Shown: positions 44,949 through 57,433 of the stretch, one piece after another
How the letters are laid out: the number at the start of each line of letters is the position of its first letter
Numbering within the stretch: the stretch's first letter is position 1
Source of the DNA: Toxonevra muliebris
Taxonomy: Eukaryota > Arthropoda > Insecta > Diptera > Pallopteridae
DNA length: 64,000 bases
Reading direction: 5' to 3'
Assembly: GCA_963691655.1 (NCBI GenBank)
Contig: OY829326.1
Span: forward strand, 150,740,998-150,804,997
Notes under the pieces: model-generated
Told to the model about the DNA's origin: nothing
What the model saw: only the letters and a program-made list of their open reading frames with translations
The model's database searches: none
Translations under genes and position numbers: made by a program

Positions 44949-47051
44949 ATGGAATTTAAAATTAATAGTCATAGTCATGACAGCAAAGCAATGTGGAAAC
45001 AACTGAAGCAATCTGTAAGCTTGACAAACGTGCGATCAACAATAACAAAGATCGTAATTAATGGTCAATTATATGAGAATGAACTAGATATAGCTAATAG
45101 CCTAAACAGATTTTTTGTAGATAGCATTGTAGATGTCAGTAGTAATATAGAAAAAGTAAATGGAGTAGTTAGCACATCTGCTCAATCTAATACTAGTTTT
45201 TCTTTTAACCAAGCTACAACGAGTGATACAGAAGATATAGTTCATAAATTTAAAAATAAAAAAGGAGGGAAAAAGCTATTGTCGGAAGGGGTACTTAGGG
45301 ACGCTATGTCGTATTGTGGTTATTTTTATGCCCAAATTATAAATGAAAGCTTAACTAAAGGTATTGTACCGAAGAAATGGAAATCCTCAAATATTGTCCG
45401 GGTAGAAAAAATTAAAAATACTATAAAAGCTGAAGAATTAAGACCAATTAATGCTTTGCCTTGTGACGAAAAGATACTTGAAACGGTAGTCAAAAATCAA
45501 CTTTGTTCATATTTAGAAGATAATAAAGTAATAATACCACAACAGTCAGGATTTAGACGAAAGTATTCGTCTGAAACAGCATTAAATCTTATTATAGCCA
45601 GTTGGAAAGAAGATTTAAGTAATCAAAAATCCATTATAACTGTGTTTATTGACTTAAAGAGAGCGTTTGAAACTATAGATCAGGACATATTACTACAAAA
45701 ATTAGTTAAAATTGGCTTAAAGGGTACCGAACTGAAATGGTTCAGAAGTTTTATAAAGAACCGTAGACAACGCACATCAATTGGATCTTCGATATCTGAA
45801 GAAATTGGTGTTAAAATTGGACTACCTCAAGGTTCAGTTTTGGCTCCAATTAATATATACTTAAATGACATTGACTTAGTACTTAAATTTAGTGAAGTAA
45901 AACTGTTTGCTGACGATGCTCTATTAATGATAAGTGGAAAAAATTTTGACGAAATGAGGAACAGTTTACAATCGGACTTAGACGCTCTATATAAATGGTT
46001 ATGTGCAAATAGATTAAAAATTATATGACTATATCAAGAAATAAAAATATTAATGTTGTAAATCTTACAATAGGTTAGGTTAGGTTGGAGTGGCTGTCGA
46101 GAGACACACTTAGGCCTGAACGGCCCATTGTGATACCACATAGTTGGACCTACTGTTTAACGCCGATTCCGAACGGCGGTATGGCAATTTTTTACCGGCT
46201 TGGTGGTTTTGCCATTACCAGCCAAGGTGTGTACTTGTACACCTTCTTATAATTCTCATACACTTCATATTGATAGTGAATATAAAAAAGTTATGAAAAT
46301 TAACCACCAGACGAAAACGGGAATCGAACCCGAACCTCCCAGATGAAAGTCTAGTGCACTATCCACTAGGCTATCGAGGTCGTCTAAAATCTTACGTCTA
46401 AATCTTACAATAAATAGTATGGAAATCGAAATGGTCGATAAAATAAAGTATCTGGGGATTCAAATCTATAATAAATTAAAGTTAAATGATCATGTCGACT
46501 ACACTATTAGCAAAATATCGAAGAAAATCTGGTTCCTAAAAAGAACAAGTAAACTGTTAAGTAAACGCTATAAGATAATGATTTACAGATCAATAATAGA
46601 ACCACATTTTATATATTGTTCTACAATCTTTTTCATCATGAAAGATGCACAAATTGAAAAACTACAAAAAATGCAAAATAAAAGTATGAGATTTATATTG
46701 AAGAAAAGCTATGACACACCCATTATAGAAATGTTAAGTACTCTAAATTGGCTTAGTGTTAAACAACAGATTTTTTACCATACCATGAAATTTATTAATA
46801 ACATTCAGTCGGGACATATGCCAGAATATCTAAGAACGAATTTAAAATTTAACAGAGATGTTCATAAGATAAATACAAGAAATAAAAATGATTTTAATTT
46901 GCCTTTATTTAAACCTGAGTCAGACAAAAACAGCCTTTTTTATAAAGGATTAAAATGTTATAATGAGATGCCTGAAGATGTAAAAAATTGTGATGTTAAG
47001 TTGTTTAAACAAAAATTGTATAATTATAGTAAAACCCTAGAAATAAGATAA
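44949..47051 (+). pseudogene. LINE reverse transcriptase, split by a SINE
   Basis: The first open segment (to 46028) holds the pre-RT region, the ELRPINALP block (about residue 165), the block A motif FIDLKRAFETID (about residue 230), GLPQGSVLAPINIYLND (block B, with the usual LLFxLYI shortened), and FADDALLM (block C, about residue 318). After CANRLKI a small deletion shifts the frame near 46024. It resumes at MTISRNKNINVVNLT and would run straight across the SINE target into 46412 and on through KIKYLGIQI (near 46440) to a stop at 47049-47051. The last 210 codons are the usual C-terminal region. Apart from the deletion and the SINE, the frame is clean, so this copy is not very old. Confidence 0.9.
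46072..46398 (-). mobile_element. tRNA-derived SINE, family A, full-length
   Basis: On the minus strand the head reads CCTCGATAGCCTAGTGGATA (A-box region, plus 46359-46380). A perfect B box GGTTCGATTCC follows (plus 46320-46330), then a body containing CACACCTTGGCTGG, and a 3' end with GTGGTATCACAATGGGCC and CACTCCAACCTAACCTAACC. The tRNA-like part resembles tRNA-Glu. Target duplication TAAATCTTACAAT lies at 46059-46071 and 46399-46411. A near-copy TAAAATCTTAC just inside the 5' end hints at a partial third copy of the target. It lies inside the LINE at 44930-47179. Confidence 0.9.
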
Positions 47052-47190
47052 TTATAGATTCTTAATTTTAAGTTTTTATTGTCATTTTTTTCTTTTTATA
47101 ATTTAAAAATTAAATATATATAACTGCATTTGAATTAGGCTATAAGAGCCGTAATAAATAAATAAATAAACAAACCTACAAATTAGTTAA

Positions 47191-49141
47191 GATTTTTGGG
47201 CCAATAGAGATCCGTCTTCTTCTGATTCGTGGATAAGATTTCGACTAATGATATTTCAACGTTAACCAGATGATTTATGAAGATTGACTTCTTTCCTCAA
47301 ACTCTATAACCGATTATCAACCCGAATGCATATCAAAGCAATAACGTGCATAATACAGTCTTGTGGGATTTTTTAATACTCCGTGATTGCACTAATGCAT
47401 AAATGTAGTAAATCGGGATCTTGAGATTATTCTTTGAAAAAACATGAAATGAACCCGCCAATAACATTCAAAAATAAACTTAGGTTAATCGTGGAATATA
47501 TAACCGAATCAACTTTGGACCTTCAACAGAGTCCCTCGGTATTTATTTTCACTAAATCTAAGTTTCAATATTAAAATAGAAATTCGTTGATTTAAAATTA
47601 CGGTTGAATTTCATTGAATTTAACTTTCCGCCACAAACGAAATATAAGATTTTTCTGAAAGTCTAATTTTTCAAGACTGCCGACGCATTAACAACAAGCC
47701 CTGTTCAAAATATTTGAATTTAATTGCATTATTTTCATCAAAATTAAATAAATTCTTTCAATAGAAAAATAATTTAACTTACAAATAATTCACTATCTCT
47801 CCATCAACCTAGGTACAACTGTGTTAAGTTCACTATAAGTTTATCATGAACACAAACAATTTAAGGATTACAAGCACGAAAAGACAGAATAATAAATAAA
47901 CATACAAAGAGAGAGAGAGAGAGAGAGAGAAAAAAAGTGAAGGTAGTAGAGTTAAATTGATTCAAATAAATTTGTCTATTAATTTAGAGCTTATGCTTGG
48001 ATACCTTCTTGTTTGTTAATCTACCTACATAGACAAAATATAAACATAGAATTACTATATACATACATTCCTAAAAGAAAAGAAAAAAAAGCAACAAAAA
48101 AAGAGGAGAAGTAAAAAACAAACATTTCCGGCGGAAATTCAAAACACTTACAACAAAACAAAAAAAAAAAAAAAAAAAAACTCGAAACAAAATAAACAAA
48201 AAATAATCTAAAAGGTTTCATAAAATAACACAAACACATTCACAAACAGCTCGGCCAGGACGATGACGGTGGCGATAGCAAATGAAAAACAAATGAAAAG
48301 CAAAAATAAAAACAACAAAATAAAAACGAAATGAAAACAAGAAAATAATTAATTGAGAAAATTTCCGGTGATGATGCTGCATACCTCAACTCTGCACACA
48401 TACATACATACATACATAGATATAAAACTACCACCCAACCTGCCGCACTTTCCCTGCCCATTTTTTCGCAATAACTAAACTTGTTTTATTTTTTATGCGA
48501 CTTTATTTTATATTCGTATATATGTCGGTATACATTTTTCTTACAATCAGGCAAATGCCGTTTCATTTCTCGTTGTTGTTTTATTTCTTTATATATGGTA
48601 AGCGAATAGTGAACCAACAACTGAAAATACAAACAGGACATTTGCCTGAGAGTGGCATAAAAAACGGCAAAAGAGAGAGAGAGAGAGAGAGAGGGGGAGA
48701 GAGATAGAGAGGTACAGTGAAAAAAAGTTTTTTAAATGAGTTTTTATGGGTGGTTCTACTGGGTGCTAGTGTTAGCGTGGGATAGAGTTGGTGCTTTCTT
48801 TTGGTGGCTATGGTACTGTTGCTGCTGCTGCTGCTGCTGTTGTCCGGTGAGGCGTGCCATAATTGGAAAAGCAACTTTAACGCGCTAGGTTTTCACTCGT
48901 ACTTACTGCAATTTTCTTCTTTTTTTTTTGGCATCAAGCTGAAAGAGGCTAAAAAGCATAATGTTTGCATAAAGTAATAGCACTTTTTTTGGGTGAGATA
49001 GCAGTGCTATTCTACACACTCAACAAAAATTGATGCAAGGTTGCGAACTTCAGAGAACCAAATGCTTTAATTTTTTTTTTATAAGATTTTAGAAGCTCAA
49101 TGCTTTTGAGGTTATATTAAGAGTAACTCAGCTTTTGAAAT
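47191..49141. other. Non-coding with GA and CTG repeats
   Basis: No gene. (GA)n at about 47910-47930 and 48670-48705, an A-run at about 48159-48180 and (CTG)n at 48818-48840. Confidence 0.5.
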
Positions 49142-49258
49142 CTACTTTTCGCCTGCCTTTTCTACTTAATCTTATTCCTAATGTACTGTCTTATTCAGAT
49201 CTAGTTTTCGCCTGTCTTCTCTATTTAATCTTATTCCTAAAATACCTTCTTATCCAGT
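49142..49258. repeat. 59 bp tandem duplication
   Basis: CTACTTTTCGCCTGCCTTTT (49142) and CTAGTTTTCGCCTGTCTTCT (49201) start two units exactly 59 bp apart, both with TTAATCTTATTCCTAA. Confidence 0.85.
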
Positions 49259-49602
49259 TCTGACTCCCTCAAGAATTTGTGTATCATGGTCGGATCCATG
49301 AGTGCTTGTTCCGCTAGCACTATGCACAAGATTGGATCGCCATGCATAGTGATTTTGAAATTCGTCATTCTTTTTACTATTTTAACTTGCAAAAAAAAAA
49401 AAAAAAAAAAACAGATATCACAACGATCCTAGTTTTTGCTAAAACTATAGATGTTTTGAAGATATCATGAAAATTTGAGCGTAATCAGTTTTTTAGTTTA
49501 GGAGCAATGAAATTTTGAAAAAAAAATTTATTTGAAAGTTCAAGTATGCTAGACAGAAAGAAATTCTGGACTCACGCCATCAGTTTGCTATGCCAGTTGT
49601 TC

Positions 49603-49766
49603 CATATAATACGCTTTCGCTTCCTTCGTTGAAGTCCTTCGATCCTGGCTTGTTTTGCAAAACTAACGAAACATCTGTCAGTTGCATATAATACGCTTTG
49701 ATTCCTTTGTTGAAGTCCAGTGATCCCTAGCTTGTTTTTGCGAAACTACTTAAAAATTTTTCGGGG
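49603..49766. repeat. 82 bp tandem duplication
   Basis: Two units start with CATATAATACGCTTT at 49603 and 49685. Both contain TTGTTGAAGTCC or TCGTTGAAGTCC and GGCTTGTTTTGC or AGCTTGTTTTTGC. Confidence 0.8.
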
Positions 49767-50063
49767 CAACAAATACGAGCTGCATTGCGATGGTTAGCAT
49801 AGCCTTGAGCTTTGAAGTTTTTCTCAGATCAGGAAAATTAATAAAGGGGTTTCTTATGCATATCTGATTTTGGCTGAATACCCCGCCAACCCTTTGCATT
49901 GTATTTTAGAACGCTAAAGGGCTCTGGTTAATCAAACGCATAACTTTGGGATGTCTTAAAAGGTTCAACCAAATTAATTTGGCACCTGCATTCGAATACA
50001 TGTTTTCACCTCAATTGTGAGCTTATACATAAACGTTCACAGAAATTTATTTTGGGGAAGAGG

Positions 50064-50840
50064 TAGAGTTGATTCGATACCCACATAGTATCGATACTTT
50101 ACTCATTACTTGTATCGAATAAAATTATCGATGCTACCGAAAATATCGGAAAAAAATATCGAATATGTACTTGTATCGAATACTCGTTTAAAGAGACAAA
50201 TTACTCTTTTTTTCAGTGGTTGTCAAGGAAAACATTCAGGCCAGAACGGCCCATTGTGATACAACATGGTTGAGCCTACAGTTTATACTACTAAACACGA
50301 GTTTTTCGCCAATAAATCATGGTTTTGAGATATTTCGATTGGAAATACGTGAATCATATAGAAATAACGTTAATTTAATTAAGCAAATCGCTAGAAAAAT
50401 TATAATAGAAGGAAAACTAATCAACAGATTAAAGCTTGATATATTTTATATTAAATATTTTATTTTAACGAAAAGGTTTCAGTAAACATTATTTTCTACA
50501 TGCATGGCCGGAAATATCTTCTAGAACTTCAATACTGTACAGCAATATTGTCATACATTGAAATATTGCAATATGGACTGAAATATTTTGAATAATTCTG
50601 CAGTAGCATATTGAAATATATTATTGATTGCTGTAAAATTTTGTAAGATGATCCACAATTTTTAATATTTTGTATAGCAATATTTCAGTTTTTTAAATAT
50701 GTATCGAGTATCCGATACTGACCCTTTTTTTCCGATACCAAGTAAAATACTTATGTTATAGCATCGAGTAAAAAAGGTACTTGAATCGAATGAAAAGTAT
50801 CGAGTTTTTACTTGTATTTACTTGTATCAAATCATCACTA
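50064..50840. mobile_element. hAT element with 8 bp TSD and TATCGATAC repeats
   Basis: A perfect 8 bp duplication GGAAGAGG lies at 50056-50063 and 50841-50848. The ends TAGAGTTGATTCGATAC and, inverted, TAGTGATGATTTGATAC match the TAGNG start of hAT elements. Subterminal parts repeat TATCGATACTT, GTATCGAATA and related words on both sides. No transposase is seen. A retroelement tail (about 50213-50285) is inserted inside. Confidence 0.88.
50213..50285 (-). mobile_element. SINE family A / LINE 3' tail fragment
   Basis: The plus strand reads CAGGCCAGAACGGCCCATTG, then TGATACAACATGGTTGAGCC, the same order as 46102-46150 in the family A SINE. Only this 3' region is present; how far the insertion extends towards 50500 is unclear. 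Confidence 0.7.
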
Positions 50841-50848
50841 GGAAGAGG

Positions 50849-53165
50849 TCAGAATTGTAGGCAAACAATAATATTTAGATTCTTAGTAAGAATTTGGTAT
50901 ACAAATTTAATTAGTTCTGTTTACGCAACCAATTATGTGTGGGAAAAATATTCACCGCCTCCTTATACGGATGCTTATGGATTCCTCGGGCTCAGAATTA
51001 TTATAGGCATACGATAAATATCGAATGTTGTATACAAGTTACATTATTTCTTACTGGCATGACAAATCCAGCGTGTGGAAAATGTCCACTTCTTATGACC
51101 CCGAAAATCTTTGGATCCGCTAGCAGGTAGAATTAAATTATTTTAACAATATTCTTAAAGAAAAATAATCTTACGGTATGAAATCTTTTTTCTGTAAGGT
51201 CGAAATCGGGTATTTTCAAAGAAATAATTTTATAGTGACTTTCTGTTTAATGCCCCCAGCAGGCTGAACAATTGAATCTAAACTCTAAACTCTGCACAGA
51301 AAAAGAGCAACATAAGTCTAAGTATGATCTAATATACTTAGAAGGAAGAGAGATCGGTCTTAAAATAGTCATGGTGGTTTTATGAATATAAAGGCTAAAA
51401 CCAGTTGAAATATTTATGTATATAAAGTCACTATAAAAGAGAACTCTGATTTATCACAGTATTGGTTGCAAAAGTAAAACAAAGTGGCAATTCAGCTAGA
51501 AATCACTTCTTGCTTTATTACAATGAGCAATGCGGCGCCCTAGCCATAGCCAGGAAGATAAAGTTTTTTTTGGGAAGACTTAACGACAGCAATTAAAAGG
51601 TTAATCTATCGTTTGCGTTGCTTAGACACTGAAAAGATCGCTCTAATCAGCAACCTCCCTTACCCCAAAATTCCCACTGCACTGACAGAACTGTTTACTG
51701 TTTACGCCAGTGAACCGCTCTGTGTAATTTTGTTTCAGGTTTGGCCAATGCAGTTCCGAACTATGGGATATTTTCATTAGTAACAAAACTAGTTATTTCA
51801 GAATAGTTTTGTGAATTTTATATATCGGGGAGTAGTACAGCTTAAAAAATGGAATGTCAAAAATAAATACTCGGAATTATTTCTGGATGCGCAGAGTTAT
51901 TTAAATTATTGAAAAACTAATGAGTAAATCTTTTGTTACTTTTCGTTGAGTGTTCTGGTAGTTGTACTAGTAAAGGTAATGGGAAAGTAGCGACAGTTGG
52001 CAATGTGAAACGGTGAAGAAAAGAAAAAGCATCAAATTGAAATAAATTGCTAACGAAAAAAGCGGAAAAACAAAACCGGAAAGACAAAGGCGAAAGCTAA
52101 CGACAACACAGCGACTATGACGACAACAACAAAAACAAATAACGAAAGAATATTTTTGGCATTAAAAAAAACAGCAATATCAAAAAAAGAAAAAAGGATT
52201 GCGGGCGCTTTTTCAGTTGAAGCAAGCACTTTATGTTGCTACGAGGTAGTAAAGAGGTAATGTTGCTCTTATTTTTTACTGTACTTGCTTTGGACTTATT
52301 GTAGTTGTTGTTGAAGTGATAGTATGGCATGTTTTGTTTTTGTTTTTCTGCTACTTATTCCTACTGCCCCTTTTAAAATTCATTCCATTTGAAGTTTGAT
52401 TAAAGCAATGACTTGAACACTTTTTGGCAATTATTTTTTGTCACTATGCTGTGCTTTTTTGTTAAATTTTTTTTTTTTTTATTTTTATTTTGCTAATTTC
52501 AATTTGTTTTGTTTGGAGAAAAAGTTAAAAAAAAAAATACCGAAATTCACTTAAAGAAAAAGTTATGCCAAACATTAAAACAAACAAAAAAGTCGTTAAT
52601 AGATTTTAAGTATTTTTGCAAATTTGTTTTCTTTATTTTTCTGAATACACAACTATTTCTCTTTGTAGTTTTTTTATATCAATAATTTTTCAGGATTTCC
52701 TTTTTTATTTGCAGCTCATATTTTTCTTGTTTTCTTTTTATTATTATATTTGTTGAATGTGTTGATTGTTAATTTCCGGTACCATAATTGAACTGGAAAA
52801 TCATTTTTGGATAGGAAAAAATTCAACTCAACATGCGCGTGTGAAATATTCAAGTTTTTGATTGACAATTTTATGAGGGATGTAAGCAATAAATATTAAA
52901 AGTTCACTGGCATCATATAAAAAGGCAACGCTGTTTGGCTAGCGGCAAAACAAAAAGTGTAACTACTGAATTGTTCAGATTAAATTTTTGCAGCAATCAT
53001 TAAACAATACATCAGAAGTCTATTCTGAAAATATACATCTTGTGATAAATGCAACAGTCAGAAATACTGAAGAATCAATACACCATCAGCCTGATTTAAG
53101 AAACAATCTAGTTTAACAGATTTTGAGCTCTTAGATTAGCTTTTCTTAAATTTTTACATCAGCCC
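50849..53165. other. Non-coding, no feature recognised
   Basis: No coding-like ORF. A word CCATAGCCAGGA near 51548-51559 with a following T-run resembles the end of the hAT family at 54078, but no partner end was found. A- and T-rich tracts lie near 52080-52200 and 52440-52560. Confidence 0.45.
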
Positions 53166-53366
53166 TCGCCTCTGTAATCTAGTGGTAGCGTGCCAGACTT
53201 TTCTCTCCGGTGACCCGGGTTCAGTTCCAGGCTAGGGGGTATGGTTTCTTATCTATCTTTCTTTTTTACTTCCTTTCTTTCTTACGTAATTTGAGGCTTT
53301 AGTACAATATATCTTATAGGTCGCAGTTCCTGACTTTTGGGTCGTCCCAACCTTCAAATAATAATG
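53166..53366 (+). mobile_element. tRNA-derived SINE, family B
   Basis: The head CTCTGTAATCTAGTGGTAGC has an A-box-like word. A weakened B box GGGTTCAGTTCC (53217-53228) follows, then GGTTTCTTATCTATCTTTCT, GCTTTAGTACAATATATC, TTATAGGTCGCAGT and an AAATAATAAT end. The same body forms the second half of the chimeric SINE at 43324-43723. A short TTTCTTTC expansion is specific to this copy. No clear target duplication. Confidence 0.8.
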
Positions 53367-54069
53367 ATTCAAGGAATGTTTAATCAAAATCTCATGGTTT
53401 TATAGGAGAGATAAGTTTCGTTTAAAAATCATTCAGAAAATAATTAAAAAGTTGACCAGTATCATAATAGAAGGATGATAAAAAAATAAAACCAAGATAC
53501 TTCACATCGCCAATGTAAGTGTTGATCGATATGGAGGAATATATTTCAGAAAGCTCTACAAAATCTTATAGAGTAGGAGCAGCACAACAATAACAACTTT
53601 TTATGCGTTTGGTTAAAATATAACTGAAAGCCGTCAGAGCTTTAGTACAGTACAGAGTTTCGATTAAACAGATCCCCTTCATCTAGAGTTGAAAAATTAG
53701 AACAGTTCGAGAATATTGAAAGTTGAATAGCCAAGTTTTGGTCTGAAAACAAAAATAAGATAGAGCTCTATTTGCCATATTGTTGGAACTGTCACTAAAC
53801 AATGCATAGTTAGTAAGCTGGGCATCATAAAATACCTGCTTTTTGATTTACTTTTCTAATATTTTCTACATTAAGTATTAAAAATATTGGACTAGAAAAT
53901 ATAGAAAATTTATCTGAATCACATGATTCTAAAGCGGGGAGAGATTTCTTTTTTAATTTATTTTGAGACCGATGATAAAATCGATTTTAAATACTATAGA
54001 ATGAACATATAAATCATAAAACTCAAAGATCTTTACGCTAACAATTAAAGAGTTGAAGAGATCGGATCC
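53367..54069. other. Non-coding, no feature recognised
   Basis: AT-rich, with no coding-like ORF. Confidence 0.45.
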
Positions 54070-54077
54070 GTTAGAGT

Positions 54078-55157
54078 CAGGGCCGTAGCCAGGATTTTTT
54101 TTCGGGGGGTTTTCATTCGAAGAAAATATTCATATAAAATTTTTATGAAACTTATGTTTAAATGCAATAAATTGAATACGATGAAGCTTTTGATGGACCC
54201 TATCAGACTAGGGGAAAAAGTGGATAAATCGTCGCCTGAGAATTGATTTGGCGTATGTGTGTAAGTATTCCTATGCCTATACGCCAAATCAATTCTCAGG
54301 CGACGAAATGTCTTAAAGTTTTAGGAAAAATGTTTGTTTCCGAGTTTTCTTAATCTTAAACTAAAAAAATGGCCGAAAATGACACAAAAATTCACAGAAT
54401 AATCAATTTAAAATTTTTCAAATAAATATTATTCAATATGGATTCCAATACATTTTTTATCGTGCAAGACATAATTTTGATAACTCATTGACTTGCCATT
54501 ACTAATAATGTACCCAGCCTAAAAAAAAATGGTTAAAAATGCCAAAAATATTCAGAGACTAATTTTTTCCAAATGATTATCAGTGGGAATTTGGGCGATT
54601 ATCAATTATGAGGAGCCCGGATGAGGTTGGCGTATATTACCTAAATTCGTGCATTAAAAGGGATCTTCCGAGCCGGAGTGCTCTGGGCAACAATGGGTTA
54701 ATGGATTAATTATATTTTAAGATTAAGAACTTTAAAGCTGATTTAATAACACTTCTCTGCATGGGTTTGGTGAACAATATGGTTCCTAGTGTTTGCGAAT
54801 GAATTTTTCATGCTGAACACGAGTCTGAGGTCAAAAACTTCCCGTCACGTCACGTTTTAGAAAAAATGGTGTTGAAACACCCCTGAAAATACCGTTTTTG
54901 GTCATGATGTGTTACAAACTTCGTACGACTTCAATTCAAATCTATTTTTTAAATTTTTTTTATATTTGACTTTTTCAATTACTTGTTGAAGTAAAAAATA
55001 GTTTAAAATCTTTCAATAATTTTATTTTGACTTTTTTCCATCCACTGGCAATCAATATCAAAAATTAGAAAAAGTTTTCACATTTCTGGCGGGGGGGGGG
55101 GGGCGGGGGGGGAGGAAGGTCAGAACCCCCAAAACCTTCCCCTTAAATACGGCCTTG
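54078..55157 (-). mobile_element. hAT family MITE, copy b (inverted)
   Basis: Ends CAGGGCCGTAGCCAGGA (54078) and AAATACGGCCTTG (to 55157), in the opposite orientation to copies a and c. The 8 bp flanks GTTAGAGT (54070-54077) and GTTGGAGT (55158-55165) differ at one base. An extra hairpin of about 80 bp (54226-54309) is absent from copy a. A run of 13 G, C, then 8 G lies at 55091-55112. Confidence 0.9.
54230..54305. repeat. Perfect 27 bp hairpin insertion
   Basis: Arms 54230-54256 and 54279-54305 are perfect complements (starting CGTCGCCTGAG and ending CTCAGGCGACG) around a 22 nt loop. Comparison with copy a near 39518-39530 shows that this block is an insertion between GTGGAT and GTCTTAAAG. 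It could be a very small foldback element, or a source of a small RNA. Confidence 0.85.
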
Positions 55158-55165
55158 GTTGGAGT

Positions 55166-57433
55166 AATTTCTTAAAGAATGCTCTACCGATTTTTATACA
55201 GTGTAAGCAATTTCATCAAATTGGCTGAAATTTAACTGAGGCTAAGGGCTTCAAAATCGAATGACCGAATGAGCTTTTGCAGGATTTTTGATTTTTAAAA
55301 ATGTCTGGATGGAGTGAATATGCCATCCCTTGAGACTATTGCTAAGTACTTACAAATATTCCATACCGGACATTTTTTACGGAGGGCGACCCTTGTAAAA
55401 ACCGACCGAAATCTTTGACCCAAGACGATCTAAGATTGACCGAAGAACTGGCTGACCTTAAATGCCATGAATGTATCAAGAATATTAGAAAATCTTCTGG
55501 GATACATGAACAAAGCTTCTCGATGTGTTCCACAAAATTTAAATGGTGGCCAAATATTTTCTTACAAAAATTCAAAATGCAGGGTTTAGCTGTTCGTTAC
55601 AGGTTGCGGGGACATAGAAGAAATCTGCACATCAGCGCATTTACCATTTGATTTCAGGTTCCAAAAATAAAACAAAATTTGTGGGATAGAGTTTTCAGTA
55701 GTAATAAGGAAATGGTTAATGCAATTAATGTCGAAATTAAGAAGCTCAAAAAAAAGAAAAAAAAACAGTGGTGCGGAATGTTTTTAAAGATGTTTTTAAA
55801 ATATATGAAATCAATTATGCAGGGAAGATAAAAAATTATCAAAATTAGAGATATGAACTTAAATTGTTGTTTGTTTTTTTTTCCAACTTAGAGAACTTTT
55901 GACAGTCCATCCACATGAAAAATCCGATAACCTAAAATTCTTTACTTTGTTGTACAGTGCCATGAATCATAAAAATTGAAAACTACACTGAATATTTATA
56001 TATCCATGCGATTAAAGTCCTGGAGCTATTTTTAAAAATTAAACGTATCTATAAACTATTTATTCATTTTCATTAATATTCAAACTTTACAGAGTTTGCA
56101 AATATTCTATACAATTTTAAATTTGTTGCATATTCTGCTTAAAACTAATGAAACCTTTATTGAAAACATTACGGAATTTACCAACAAAGTTGAACAAAAG
56201 GTCAAATTTCCTAAACCAACTAAAATTTGTAGTAAAAAAAATTTTGTATGCAATTCATAACATGAAATAAAGTGAAATCACTATCAATTTCAGATTAGAA
56301 GCTTTTTGTAAATGGCATGAAATATATACAAACACAGACGCAGACATGCATACATTCACGCATATCTAATACTATAGAAAATTTTTAAACAAAAAAAAAA
56401 AAAAAGGAGCAGGGTGGATGGTGCATCTAAAAAAAAACTTTAAATGTGAATTGTGCATAGAATATGAATTGAAATAAATTTAGTAGAAAATTAAAAAAAA
56501 AAAGTTAAAATAAGTTTTATCTCTCTTACTTACACATCTTCCCCTCTGCCTGTTTCCATTTTTCCTATTTTATCTTTCACTTTCAAAATACGTGTATTTA
56601 TAGTAGATAGATAGTTATAAATGTAGGTATAGCAAATGAATGCACTAAAAATAGTACTGAGAAACAAGGGAAAAAAAGTACTAACTACTACTATATTACT
56701 ACTATATATTGATATTTAAAACAAAAACAATAACACAATTTCAACAAAAACAAATGCCACTTTTTGTCGTATTTTCGTTGTATTTTGGTTCGTTGTTTTT
56801 TTTTTTTCTTTTTTTTTCAAAGCGCGAAATTTAATTTTCCAATTAAATGCAAACTTTTTCGTGAGAAAAGTTTTAACATCAAACTGACATCAGGGAATAT
56901 TACTACAATGCTTCTTTTTTATTATTCTAACTGCCTTATTTCCGCTTGCTCCTTTGCCCTTTATGCCCGAACCAGTCTACTAAAAGCATTGCTTTCACTC
57001 TCACACTGCACTATAGTCATCACTTCCCAGCGGGAAAAATTAAAAACTGTTTCTCTTGTGCTTTTTATAAATTGGAAGGCATCAAATGCCAGAAATTTCT
57101 TGCTGTTTCTGGTGTTAACACTTCAGACAGTTTCGGCTCTACATATCTAAAGATTATACATTTTTACTATTACACAGACCTAAAAATGCAGTAACGAATC
57201 TAAAATCAGCTCTGCATACCTTAGAGCCGACTTTATTCAATACATTTCAGAATAAAGAAAATAAAAAAAAGCATTATTGAAGAATTTCCGATCTTCATTA
57301 GAAAACTAAGAGTTTAACTTTACGATTTTATGGATCAAAATTGACTATCAAGATCAAGCAATTTGCGAGAAGAAGCAAGAAAAAATTATGTTTCGAAATA
57401 TGTAGGTAGTAATTATTTTGGATTCCAACTCTA
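55166..57433. other. Non-coding; possible transposase debris
   Basis: The plus frame 55415-55651 and a patch near 55672-55740 (KQNLWDRVFSSNKEMVNAIN) faintly resemble a Tc1-type transposase N- and C-terminus, but no catalytic motif is visible, so I do not call it. The rest is AT-rich with A-runs. Confidence 0.35.

Larger units (their letters stand above)
44930..47179 (+). mobile_element. 5'-truncated LINE, 2.2 kb, with 11 bp TSD
   Basis: Flanked by AAATTAGTTAA at 44919-44929 and 47180-47190. The 3' end is GCCGTAATAAATAAATAAAT, a short-repeat tail typical of CR1/Jockey-like LINEs. The coding region is interrupted by a SINE at 46072-46398. The endonuclease domain is missing. Confidence 0.92.

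Noticed and set aside
53170..53240. True tRNA gene
   Set aside because: B box is mutated and the body matches SINE family B.
55415..55850. Tc1-type transposase remnant
   Set aside because: Only vague resemblance, with no DDE residues or TIRs found.
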